Source: Methylobacter tundripaludum SV96 (GTDB taxonomy: Bacteria; Pseudomonadota; Gammaproteobacteria; Methylococcales; Methylomonadaceae). Taken from it: a DNA stretch of 64,000 nucleotides. The stretch spans positions 677,442 to 741,441 of the forward strand of contig NZ_JH109153.1 of NCBI RefSeq assembly GCF_000190755.2, written 5' to 3'. A program made the position numbers and the translations under genes. Position 1 is the stretch's first letter. Each line of letters opens with the position of its first letter. The notes under the pieces are model-generated. The model saw only the letters and a program-made list of their open reading frames with translations. It was not told the origin of the DNA and made no database searches. Below, piece after piece: positions 56,172-64,000 of the stretch.

Positions 56172-56984
56172 TTGCAAAAGGAAACACCGCTTTTTCCGAA
56201 ACGTTCGGGCTTACCGACTTATACTGAAGCCGGAGATTTGTTGCCCGCACCGGAAACGGATAAAATTCGTGTTTGGCAGATCAATTTGGATGAGCTAACC
56301 GGCTTTACCCGACATCTGGAAGCCATTCTGTCCGCTGATGAGCGCAAACGCGCCTACGCTTTTGCCACCCCGCTGTTGCAACAGCGGTTCATTGGCGGAC
56401 GCGGAGTATTGCGTCTGGTTTTAGGCGCTTGTTGCGATAAGGCGCCGGAAAGCCTGGAGTTTATCTATGGCCCTTACGGCAAGCCGTACTTGGCTGGGGC
56501 GGAGACAGACTGGAAGTTTAATATGGCGCACAGCAATCATATTGCGCTGCTTGCCGTATCCCGCTACGTCGAAATCGGCGTCGATGTTGAAATCGACCGT
56601 CCGTTGACCGACCTTGCCGCGCTGATTAATTTATGTTTCTCGGAACAAGAGCGCAACGCCTGCTTAGCCATGACCCAAGAAGAACAACGGACGGAGTTCT
56701 ACCGAATCTGGACGTACAAAGAAGCCCTATTAAAAGCCAGCGGCAAAGGATTACAAATGGACTTGCAGGAACTGGAAATTGCACGAGATGGAACGGTTTT
56801 ACGGTGGCCGGCAAAATTGCAGGCCTATAGCACTTATCGCGTCTATCCTCTCCCCATATTGAATGTACCGGCGGCCTTAGCCGTAGGGCCGGGACTGACG
56901 CATTGGCAATGTGAAGAATTACCGTTGCCAGCATTAGAGAATTTTTTTACATATCCTATAAACCGGGGCAGTCGGCATGTCTGA
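56172..56984 (+). CDS. 4'-phosphopantetheinyl transferase, Sfp type
   Basis: 270 residues. It transfers phosphopantetheine from CoA to carrier-protein serines, a requirement for every module of the locus. Landmarks: GRGVLRLVLG, NMAHSNHIALLAVS, IGVDVEIDRPL with the magnesium-binding acidic residues, and FYRIWTYKEALLKASGKG. TTG start 5 bp after the MbtH-like gene with no strong Shine-Dalgarno, so coupled translation is likely; no better in-frame start is visible before the first conserved block. The 3' end overlaps the next PKS by 8 nt. Confidence 0.9.
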   Translation: MQKETPLFPKRSGLPTYTEAGDLLPAPETDKIRVWQINLDELTGFTRHLEAILSADERKRAYAFATPLLQQRFIGGRGVLRLVLGACCDKAPESLEFIYGPYGKPYLAGAETDWKFNMAHSNHIALLAVSRYVEIGVDVEIDRPLTDLAALINLCFSEQERNACLAMTQEEQRTEFYRIWTYKEALLKASGKGLQMDLQELEIARDGTVLRWPAKLQAYSTYRVYPLPILNVPAALAVGPGLTHWQCEELPLPALENFFTYPINRGSRHV

Positions 56985-59900
56985 TCAGGAAAAAATGGCG
57001 CAAGGAGAACCGCAAGGCCGCGAAGAGGCCTTTAGACAAGCTTTACAAAAAGCTTCGATGACCATTCGGCAACTGCTGGAAGAAAACGCCTCGCTTAAAA
57101 ACAAAGAGCCCGTTGCCATCATCGGTATGGCCTGCCGCTTTCCCGGCGGGGCCAACAACCCGGAACAGTTTTGGCAACTGTTGCAGGGCGGCATTGACGC
57201 CGTCACCGAAGTCCCGTCGAATCGCTGGACGGCTGAGGACTACTACGCCGCAGATCTGCAAGCGCCGGGCAAAATGTACACCACTCGAGGCGGCTTCCTG
57301 AGCACTCCTGTCGATGGTTTCGACGCAGATTTCTTCGGCATATCGCCCAAAGAAGCGCGCGCCATGGACCCGCAACATCGACTGCTGCTGGAAATCGGCT
57401 GGGAGGCCTTGGAACACGCCTGTCTGGTTCCAAGCACGCTGAAAAACAGCAGAACCGGGGTCTATGTCGGCATGTCCAGCGACGATTATGCCCGCAGCCA
57501 CCGCCATTCGGGACAGCCGGAGAACATCGATGCTTATGCGATTACCGGCTCTACTTTCAGCACCGCCGTGGGTCGGCTGTCCTATATTCTGGGACTGCAA
57601 GGCCCTTGCATGGCTTTGGATACCGCCTGTTCTTCATCGCTGGTCGCTCTGCACTTAGCCTGCCGAAGCCTCCAGAGCGGGGAATCGGACTTGGCGCTGG
57701 CGGGCGGGGTCAATCTTATGCTGTCCCCCGAACTGCATATTTGTTTTTCCAAACTTCAGGCCATCTCGCCCGACGGCAAATGCAAAACTTTCGACGCCTC
57801 CGCCAACGGTTATGCGCGCGGCGAAGGCTGCGGCATGGTCGTGCTCAAACGTCTTAAAGACGCGGTCCGCGACGGCAACCGCATTCTTGCGCTGGTAAAA
57901 GGCTCGGCGATTAACCAGGACGGCAAAACCAATGGCTTGGCCGCGCCCAACGGTAATGCGCAACAGGCCGTTATCCGCGAAGCCTTGGCAGATGCAGGGC
58001 TCCAGCCCGCAGCAGTGGATTACGTTGAAGCGCACGGCACCGGCACGATTCTCGGCGACCCTATCGAAGTCGAAGCCCTGGGTGCAGTGCTGGGATCGGG
58101 TCGACAGGACCCCTTGCGGCTAGGGGCGGTAAAAACCAATATCGGCCATCTGGAACCGGCGGCGGGAATGGCAGGCCTGATAAAAATCCTGCTGTCCTTA
58201 GCCCATGAAGAGCTGCCGCAGAATATCCATTTTCATCGCCCCAATCCGCATATCGACTGGAATAACCTGCCGTTGCGGGTACTCACCGAAAAATCGGCCT
58301 GGCGACGCTCAGCCCGACCTCGCATTGCGGGCCTCAGCTCTTTCGGCTTCAGCGGCACCAACGCCCATGTCATCGTCGCGGAAGCCCCCCAAGCGGAACC
58401 GCAAACCGGCGAACAACAGCAGGATGTACATCTGCTGAACTTATCGGCGCGAGACGAAGCCGCATTACAGACACTGATTGCCGACTATCTGAAAGTCTTG
58501 CCCCAAGACGAAACGGAAAACGCATCGGCAGACTTGGCCGACTTGTGTTATTCGGCGGCCGTCGGTCGTCATCACTGGCCCTGGCGCCTGTCCGTGGCTG
58601 GCCGCAGCCCGGCCGAGATGCGACGCAAACTGGCGGACTTTATACAACAAGGCCAAGAAAACAGTGATCTCGTCACAGGACACAACGAAGAAGGCGCCCC
58701 GGACATAGCCTTTTTGTTTACCGGCCAAGGCTCGCAATACCCAGGCATGGGCCACGCGCTGTATCAAAGTCAAACGGTTTTCAAACAAGCCATCGACCGT
58801 TGCGATGCTGTGCTGCAACCCCTGTTGAACCGCTCTTTGCCCGACCTGCTGTTTAACACCGAAGCCGAGGTCCTAAACCGGACAGCCTATGCCCAGCCCG
58901 CGCTGTTTGCGCTGGAATACGCCTTGTACGAACTGTGGAGCTCATGGGGAATATCGCCGTCGGTGTTAATGGGGCACAGCGTCGGCGAATATGTCGCGGC
59001 CTATGCGGCCGGCGTATTCAGCCTGGAAGACGGCTTAACGCTGATAGCCGAGCGCGGCCGTCTGATGCAGGCGCTGCCGGCAGGGGGCGGCATGGCGGCT
59101 GTTTTCGCTTCGGAAAGCCTTATCAACAGCGCAATAGCCCCCTACCAAGGACGGATTAGTATTGCTGCATACAACGGTCCCGAACAGCTGGTCATCTCAG
59201 GCGATGAGGATGCCGTGCGTGCCGTTTGCGCCACACTGGATGGCGAAGGCATCCAAACCTCGGTTCTGGCGGTTTCCCATGCCTTCCATTCCCAGCGAAT
59301 GGAAGGCATGCTGGCCGACTTCGAGCGCGTCGCCCGACGCGTGGTTTTCTCCCCGCCGCGCATTAAACTGATCTCCAACATTACCGGCATGACCATCGGC
59401 GAAAACATTGCCTGCGCCGAATACTGGCTGGAACATATACAACGCCCCGTCGACTTTTCGGCGGGCATGGCAACACTCAAAAACGCGGGAATCCGGCTAT
59501 TTGTAGAAATCGGCCCCCACGCTACCCTGCTGGGCTTAGGTCGCCGTTGCCTACCCGGGGGCGGCACATGGCTGCCCAGCCTGCGGCAGAATGTTCCCGA
59601 GCAACAACAACTATCCCGCACCATGGCAGGGCTGTATGTGCAAGGTGCGGCGGTGAACTGGAGCGCCGTGTATGCCAATCAAGCCTGCCGCTGGGCCAGC
59701 GTGCCGACTTATCCGTTCCAACGCAAGCGCTTCTGGGTTGAAGCGCCGGCACAGCAAAAAATTATTCACAAGCCGTCGTCCTCCAGCTTGGCTCATCCGC
59801 TGCTGGATCGTATGATCCGTTCTCCGCTGCTGGAATCGATCCTGTTCGAAACGCGTTTTGGCGAAGCGGAATTGCCGGTACTAAGAGACCACCATATCTT

Positions 59901-62616
59901 CGGCAAAACCGTGGTATCGGGAGCCTGTCTGACCTCCATGATTCTAGGCGCAGCCAAGCAGGCGTTCGGCGAAGGCACGATTCAGCTTGCGGAGCTGATG
60001 TTTCATCAAGCGCTGGCGATAGCCGACGGAGCCACGCGATCCGTCCATTTAGCCCTCAAACCGCTAGGCGATGGCACAGCATCGTTCCGACTGGTCAGCT
60101 TAGAGGCCGATAGCACAACGACAGAAGGGACCTTGCATGCCGGCGGCAATCTTCGGGTTCTGCCGCATTCAGCCCATCAATCAACTCACCCGCTGTCCTC
60201 CCCACCGGAATTGTGGCATCGCTTCGACACCGAAATACCGGGCCAATCCGTGTATGAAGCCCACCGGCGCCGTCACATTGAATTGGGCGATAGCAATCAA
60301 TGGCTAGAATCGGTCCGACTCGGCCGGTCAGAAGCCATCGGCCGCCTCCGCCTGCCGAGTAGCGATGGGCAGACCCTCGCCGTTGACGGCTACCTGCTAC
60401 ATCCGGGCCTGATCGACTCCTGTTACGGTCTGTTGGGATCGGTTGTCGCGTTAGAGGACGATGAGACTTTGGTTCCGTTCGCCATAGAGCGTTTCAACTT
60501 AGTCCGACCAGCCCAGGGCCAACAGTTCTGGGTGCATATTCGCCGCCGCGTACTGGAGGAATTCCCCGACAAATTAATCGGCGATATTCAACTGCTGGAC
60601 GAACAGGGCGAATTGATTGCCGAATGTCTTGGCTTGGAAGGTCGCGCCGCAACGCCGGATACCTTATTGCGCACGCTGGCGAAAGACCCTGGCCAGCTGT
60701 TTTACCGGCTCGACTGGATTAACCGCGACCGTCAAACAGCATTACCCGGATCAGCGCAAAACTGGCTGATTTTTATGGATGATGCAGGGCATGGATCAGA
60801 AATCGCCAAGCGCCTGAAAGCCCAAGGGCATTCTGTTGCGGCCGTTTATCCGGGCACCTGCTTCGAGCGTTTGGAAACGCAGGGCTATCGGATTGACCCG
60901 ATGCAGGCAGCGGATATGCTGTCGCTTTTAACAACGGTCTTTAAACAAACAACCTATGTGGGCATCGTCTATCTATGGAGCCTAAACAATCACAAAGATA
61001 ATCCGGCTGCGCTGGAGTTTACAATTACCCAAAGCTGCGCACCCGCTCTTCATCTTGTTCAAGCCCTTGGCCGGATAGAACCGGCCGTTGTGCCCGCGCT
61101 AGTCCTGGTGACCCAAGGCGGCCAGCCTATCGATTTGCCTGAAACCTCAGCGAGGTCGGTGTGCGTTGACCAAGCGCCATTATTGGGAATGGGCAAAACC
61201 ATCGCACTCGAACATCCCGAACTGCGTTGTAAATGCATCGACCTGGACCCTGACGACACCGACGAAAGTAATGCCGACTTCTTGGTTCAGGAGCTGCTCA
61301 ACCCAACACAGGAAAACCAAATAGTCCGGCAAGGTTCCAATCGTCTTGTTGCCAGACTGATCCGTTATCGTCCGGAACACACCCAAAATCTCCCGGTACG
61401 GCAAGAGGGGCATTACCTGATCTGTGGCGGCTTGGGCGGTTTGGGCCTATTGTTGGCAAATCAGCTTGTGGCACGCGGCGCACGGCATCTCACGCTGTGC
61501 GGACGTAACGCCGCTAATCCCGAAGCGGCGGCAGTTATTGCCGGGCTGGAACAATCGGGGGCGAGCATCCGCGTCCGTCTGACGGATATTACCGATGCCG
61601 AACAGCTACAAGCCCTTATTGCGACGGCATCGGCAGAACAGCCTCTGACCGGCATCGTCCACGCAGCAGGAATGCTGGACGATGGCGTACTCGCCCAGTT
61701 CGATTGGCCGCGATTCAGCCGGGTGCTGGCGTCTAAAACCGTCGGGCTCCAATATCTGCATGAACTGAGTCGGCATCTGCCGCTGGACTTTTTTATCGGC
61801 TTTTCTTCAATGGCGTCATTGACCGGTTCTCCGGCTCAAGGCGCTTATGTGGCCGCCAACAGCTTCGTTGATGCGTTGATGCATCAACGCCGGGCCGAGG
61901 GCCTGGCAGGACTGAGCATCAACTGGGGGCCTTGGGCCGAAGTGGGCATGGCGGCCCGCCTGGATGACCGGCAGCGCTTACGCCTGTCGTCCCAGGGCAT
62001 CAACGCCATGTCAGCCGAAGACGCTTTTCGTACCCTCGATCGGCTGTGGCCGAATCCGCCTGCCCAAATAGGCATCATGGATATTCATTGGCCGGAGTTC
62101 CTGCGCCACTTCCCCGGCGCAACCGACTTGCCGCTGTTTGAGTTATTACGGCAACGGTCCGATACCGGCGCGTCTACTGAACCGGAAGCAACATCGCAAG
62201 CCCAATGGATCACGCAACTTGAGCAAACTCCAGTGGCGCGTCGGCGAACCCTGCTGTCCTCCTTGATTTGCGGTGAAATCAACCGGGTACTCGGTGCAGC
62301 AAGCGACCGCTCAATCGCTCCGCGCCAACGCCTGTTCGATTTAGGATTGGACTCATTAACGGCCGTAGAATTGAAGAACCGCCTGTCTGCCGCCCTGACC
62401 TGTCCGCTGATCACAACCCTGTTGTTCGATTACCCCACCCTCGAAGCACTGACCAATCACTTATCTATGATCGTATCTATCTCATTCGAAGCGGTAGAGG
62501 TCAATGCGCCCGCAACAACATCGACCAGCGATGACAAAGCCGCTGCGTTGGATCAAATGTCGCAACAAGAGCTGGAAGACTTGCTGGCCGAAAAACTCAG
62601 TCTCATTGCAGAATAA
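56977..62616 (+). CDS. Monomodular type I PKS (KS-AT-DH-KR-ACP)
   Basis: 1879 residues. An N-terminal helical docking segment (about 15-40) is followed by KS (Cys218 in LDTACSSS; HGTGT; NIGHLEPAAG), AT (Ser668 in GHSVGEY; HAFH at 768, malonyl type), DH (His972 in DHHIFGKTVVSG; Asp1147 in HPGLIDSC), KR (ICGGLGGLG near 1483; LDD motif of B-type; Tyr1624) and ACP (LGLDSL, Ser1793). The C-terminal tail after the ACP (QMSQQELEDLLAEKL) is a typical PKS docking helix. It would extend by one malonyl unit and leave a double bond. The KS belongs to the common modular clade, unlike the KSs of the two hybrid proteins. The start overlaps the PPTase gene. Confidence 0.94.
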   Translation: MSDQEKMAQGEPQGREEAFRQALQKASMTIRQLLEENASLKNKEPVAIIGMACRFPGGANNPEQFWQLLQGGIDAVTEVPSNRWTAEDYYAADLQAPGKMYTTRGGFLSTPVDGFDADFFGISPKEARAMDPQHRLLLEIGWEALEHACLVPSTLKNSRTGVYVGMSSDDYARSHRHSGQPENIDAYAITGSTFSTAVGRLSYILGLQGPCMALDTACSSSLVALHLACRSLQSGESDLALAGGVNLMLSPELHICFSKLQAISPDGKCKTFDASANGYARGEGCGMVVLKRLKDAVRDGNRILALVKGSAINQDGKTNGLAAPNGNAQQAVIREALADAGLQPAAVDYVEAHGTGTILGDPIEVEALGAVLGSGRQDPLRLGAVKTNIGHLEPAAGMAGLIKILLSLAHEELPQNIHFHRPNPHIDWNNLPLRVLTEKSAWRRSARPRIAGLSSFGFSGTNAHVIVAEAPQAEPQTGEQQQDVHLLNLSARDEAALQTLIADYLKVLPQDETENASADLADLCYSAAVGRHHWPWRLSVAGRSPAEMRRKLADFIQQGQENSDLVTGHNEEGAPDIAFLFTGQGSQYPGMGHALYQSQTVFKQAIDRCDAVLQPLLNRSLPDLLFNTEAEVLNRTAYAQPALFALEYALYELWSSWGISPSVLMGHSVGEYVAAYAAGVFSLEDGLTLIAERGRLMQALPAGGGMAAVFASESLINSAIAPYQGRISIAAYNGPEQLVISGDEDAVRAVCATLDGEGIQTSVLAVSHAFHSQRMEGMLADFERVARRVVFSPPRIKLISNITGMTIGENIACAEYWLEHIQRPVDFSAGMATLKNAGIRLFVEIGPHATLLGLGRRCLPGGGTWLPSLRQNVPEQQQLSRTMAGLYVQGAAVNWSAVYANQACRWASVPTYPFQRKRFWVEAPAQQKIIHKPSSSSLAHPLLDRMIRSPLLESILFETRFGEAELPVLRDHHIFGKTVVSGACLTSMILGAAKQAFGEGTIQLAELMFHQALAIADGATRSVHLALKPLGDGTASFRLVSLEADSTTTEGTLHAGGNLRVLPHSAHQSTHPLSSPPELWHRFDTEIPGQSVYEAHRRRHIELGDSNQWLESVRLGRSEAIGRLRLPSSDGQTLAVDGYLLHPGLIDSCYGLLGSVVALEDDETLVPFAIERFNLVRPAQGQQFWVHIRRRVLEEFPDKLIGDIQLLDEQGELIAECLGLEGRAATPDTLLRTLAKDPGQLFYRLDWINRDRQTALPGSAQNWLIFMDDAGHGSEIAKRLKAQGHSVAAVYPGTCFERLETQGYRIDPMQAADMLSLLTTVFKQTTYVGIVYLWSLNNHKDNPAALEFTITQSCAPALHLVQALGRIEPAVVPALVLVTQGGQPIDLPETSARSVCVDQAPLLGMGKTIALEHPELRCKCIDLDPDDTDESNADFLVQELLNPTQENQIVRQGSNRLVARLIRYRPEHTQNLPVRQEGHYLICGGLGGLGLLLANQLVARGARHLTLCGRNAANPEAAAVIAGLEQSGASIRVRLTDITDAEQLQALIATASAEQPLTGIVHAAGMLDDGVLAQFDWPRFSRVLASKTVGLQYLHELSRHLPLDFFIGFSSMASLTGSPAQGAYVAANSFVDALMHQRRAEGLAGLSINWGPWAEVGMAARLDDRQRLRLSSQGINAMSAEDAFRTLDRLWPNPPAQIGIMDIHWPEFLRHFPGATDLPLFELLRQRSDTGASTEPEATSQAQWITQLEQTPVARRRTLLSSLICGEINRVLGAASDRSIAPRQRLFDLGLDSLTAVELKNRLSAALTCPLITTLLFDYPTLEALTNHLSMIVSISFEAVEVNAPATTSTSDDKAAALDQMSQQELEDLLAEKLSLIAE

Positions 62617-62628
62617 CAATAGCTCACT

Positions 62629-64000
62629 ATGACAACTAACAGCGAAACCGGCCCAGCGCAACGGAACTTGATTAAAAGCGCCCTGCTGAAAATCGATGAG
62701 TTGCAAGCCAGGCTCAAGGCCTGCAATGCGGAAAAAAACGAAGCCATTGCCATTGTCGGCATGGGCTGCCGGTTTCCGGGCGGGGTGGACAGTCCCGAGG
62801 CTTTTTGGCAGTTGCTGAACGACGGTCGCGATGCGATCACCGAGGTGCCGCCGGAGCGCTGGGACATCGATGCCTATTACGATGCCGACCCCGATGCGCC
62901 GGGCAAGATGAATACCCGCTTTGGCGGCTTTATCGAGCGCGTCGATCAATTCGATGCGCGCTTTTTCGCCATTTCGCCGCGCGAGGCGGTGTCGATGGAC
63001 CCGCAACAACGCCTGCTGCTTGAGGTCGCCTGGGAAGCGCTGGAATATGCCAATATCCCGCCCGACAGTGTCTACGGCAGCGCCACCGGGGTGTTTGTCG
63101 GCATTATCGGCCAGGATTATGCGCAGCGGCTGTTCGCACCCGGCTATCTTGACAAGATCGACGCTTATGTCGGGACCGGCGCGTCGCAGGGCGTGGCGGC
63201 GGGGCGTCTGTCCTATGCGCTGGGCCTGACCGGGCCGAGTTTCAGTGTCGATACGGCCTGCTCTTCGTCGTTGGTGACCTTGCATTTGGCCTGCGAGAGT
63301 CTGCGCCGTAAGGAATGCGATCTGGCCTTGTCCGGCGGGGTGAACCTGATCCTGGAGCCGGGGCTCAATGTTAATTTCTCGAAAGCGCGGATGATGGCGC
63401 CCGATGGCCGCTGCAAGTCTTTCGACAGCGCTGCGGACGGCTATGTGCGCGGCGAAGGCTGCGGCATGCTGGTGCTGAAACGCTTATCCGATGCGCTGGC
63501 CGCGGGCGATCAGGTGCTGGCCGTGGTGCGCGGTTCGGCGGTTAACCAGGACGGCCCGAGCGGCGGTTTGACCGTGCCCAGCGGCCCTTCGCAGGAACAG
63601 GTGGTTCGGCAGGCGTTGGTCAATGCGGGCATTACGCCGGATGCGGTCAGTTATGTTGAGGCCCACGGCACCGGCACGGCGCTGGGCGATCCGATTGAAT
63701 TGGGCGCTTTGGACGCCGTCTTTAGCGCTTCGCATTCGGCGGCGAATCCGTTGTATTTGGGCTCGGTCAAGACCAATGTCGGGCATTTGGAAGCCGCCGC
63801 CGGGGTGGCCGGAATCATCAAGCTGGTGTTGGCGCTCCGGCATGACAGCCTGCCGCGCCATCTGCATTGCGACAATCCGACCGCGCGCTTTGCCTGGGCC
63901 GACAAGCCGTTGCGTGTCCTGCACGAGCCGCAAGCCTGGCCGCGCGGCGAACGGCCGCGTATCGCCGGCATCAGCAGTTTCGGCTTCAGCGGCACCAATG
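62629..64000 (+). CDS. Type I PKS, N-terminal part (truncated by window edge)
   Basis: At least 457 residues; the frame is open at the right edge. An N-terminal helical linker (residues about 12-38, LLKIDELQARLKACNAEK) suited to docking with the preceding PKS tail is followed by a KS: IAIVGMGCRFPGG, DTACSSS with Cys211, HGTGTALGD and NVGHLEAAAG. The ATG at 62629 has only a weak ribosome-binding site, 12 bp after the previous stop. The remaining domains are outside the window. Base composition looks somewhat more G-rich than in the preceding PKS. Confidence 0.93.
   Translation, partial: MTTNSETGPAQRNLIKSALLKIDELQARLKACNAEKNEAIAIVGMGCRFPGGVDSPEAFWQLLNDGRDAITEVPPERWDIDAYYDADPDAPGKMNTRFGGFIERVDQFDARFFAISPREAVSMDPQQRLLLEVAWEALEYANIPPDSVYGSATGVFVGIIGQDYAQRLFAPGYLDKIDAYVGTGASQGVAAGRLSYALGLTGPSFSVDTACSSSLVTLHLACESLRRKECDLALSGGVNLILEPGLNVNFSKARMMAPDGRCKSFDSAADGYVRGEGCGMLVLKRLSDALAAGDQVLAVVRGSAVNQDGPSGGLTVPSGPSQEQVVRQALVNAGITPDAVSYVEAHGTGTALGDPIELGALDAVFSASHSAANPLYLGSVKTNVGHLEAAAGVAGIIKLVLALRHDSLPRHLHCDNPTARFAWADKPLRVLHEPQAWPRGERPRIAGISSFGFSGTN

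Noticed and set aside
1..64000. CRISPR array
   Set aside because: No run of regularly spaced identical repeats with unique spacers was seen; the repeats at 1.2-4.6 kb are palindromic intergenic elements with irregular spacing.

Overview
The window looks like the chromosome of a Gram-negative gammaproteobacterium. A methanotroph-like (Methylococcales) background is my best guess, from the protein flavour and the dispersed palindromic intergenic repeats, but nothing in the window proves it. It divides into a housekeeping/accessory left third (1-21.5 kb) and a large modular NRPS/PKS locus on the + strand (21.5 kb to the right edge, where it runs out of the window).

Left third. The window opens inside a class II (B12-dependent) ribonucleotide reductase gene (C-terminal part only), overlapped by a PIN-domain protein. 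From 1.1 to 4.7 kb there is a repeat-rich zone: a hairpin array, a 190-bp repeat in two direct copies, and two long inverted-repeat pairs. It holds a small hypothetical gene, a cytochrome b561-like protein and a small two-TM channel-like protein. On the minus strand follow an FtsH protease paralogue, an unusual AAA-less M41-type (HEAGH) protein overlapping it, a DUF2934 protein, and a PAS-PAS-GGDEF-EAL protein with a degenerate EAL domain. A FixL/FixJ-type two-component pair, a zinc-ribbon membrane HEAGH protein, a Nudix hydrolase, gcvT-gcvP of the glycine cleavage system, ychF and an elongator tRNA-Met(CAU) complete this part.

Biosynthetic locus. Starting 504 bp after the tRNA are: a three-module NRPS (C-A-nMT-T / C-A-T-E / C-A-T); a hybrid NRPS-PKS (TubC-type docking domain, C-A-T, KS-AT-KR-T, TE); an amidohydrolase; a PKS with an acyl-AMP-ligase loading module containing a pseudo-KR and a PRMT-like methyltransferase, followed by KS-AT-DH-KR-ACP; a type II thioesterase; an MbtH-like protein with a long extra C-terminal domain; an Sfp-type phosphopantetheinyl transferase; a KS-AT-DH-KR-ACP PKS; and the start of another PKS. 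Several junctions overlap by 4-8 nt, so much of this is probably an operon.

How it may work (inference). Only the 44-kb PKS has a loading module, and only the NRPS-PKS has a terminal thioesterase. The biosynthetic order is therefore probably PKS 43972 -> PKS 56977 -> PKS 62629 (and any beyond the edge) -> NRPS 21532 -> NRPS-PKS 33873, which is not the gene order. Active-site codes read by eye give glycine for three of the four A domains, the first with an N-methyltransferase. The predicted chain is an unsaturated polyketide acyl group, then sarcosine, a D-configured residue of unknown identity, Gly, Gly and a final beta-hydroxy ketide, released by the TE. I do not recognise this architecture as a named pathway.
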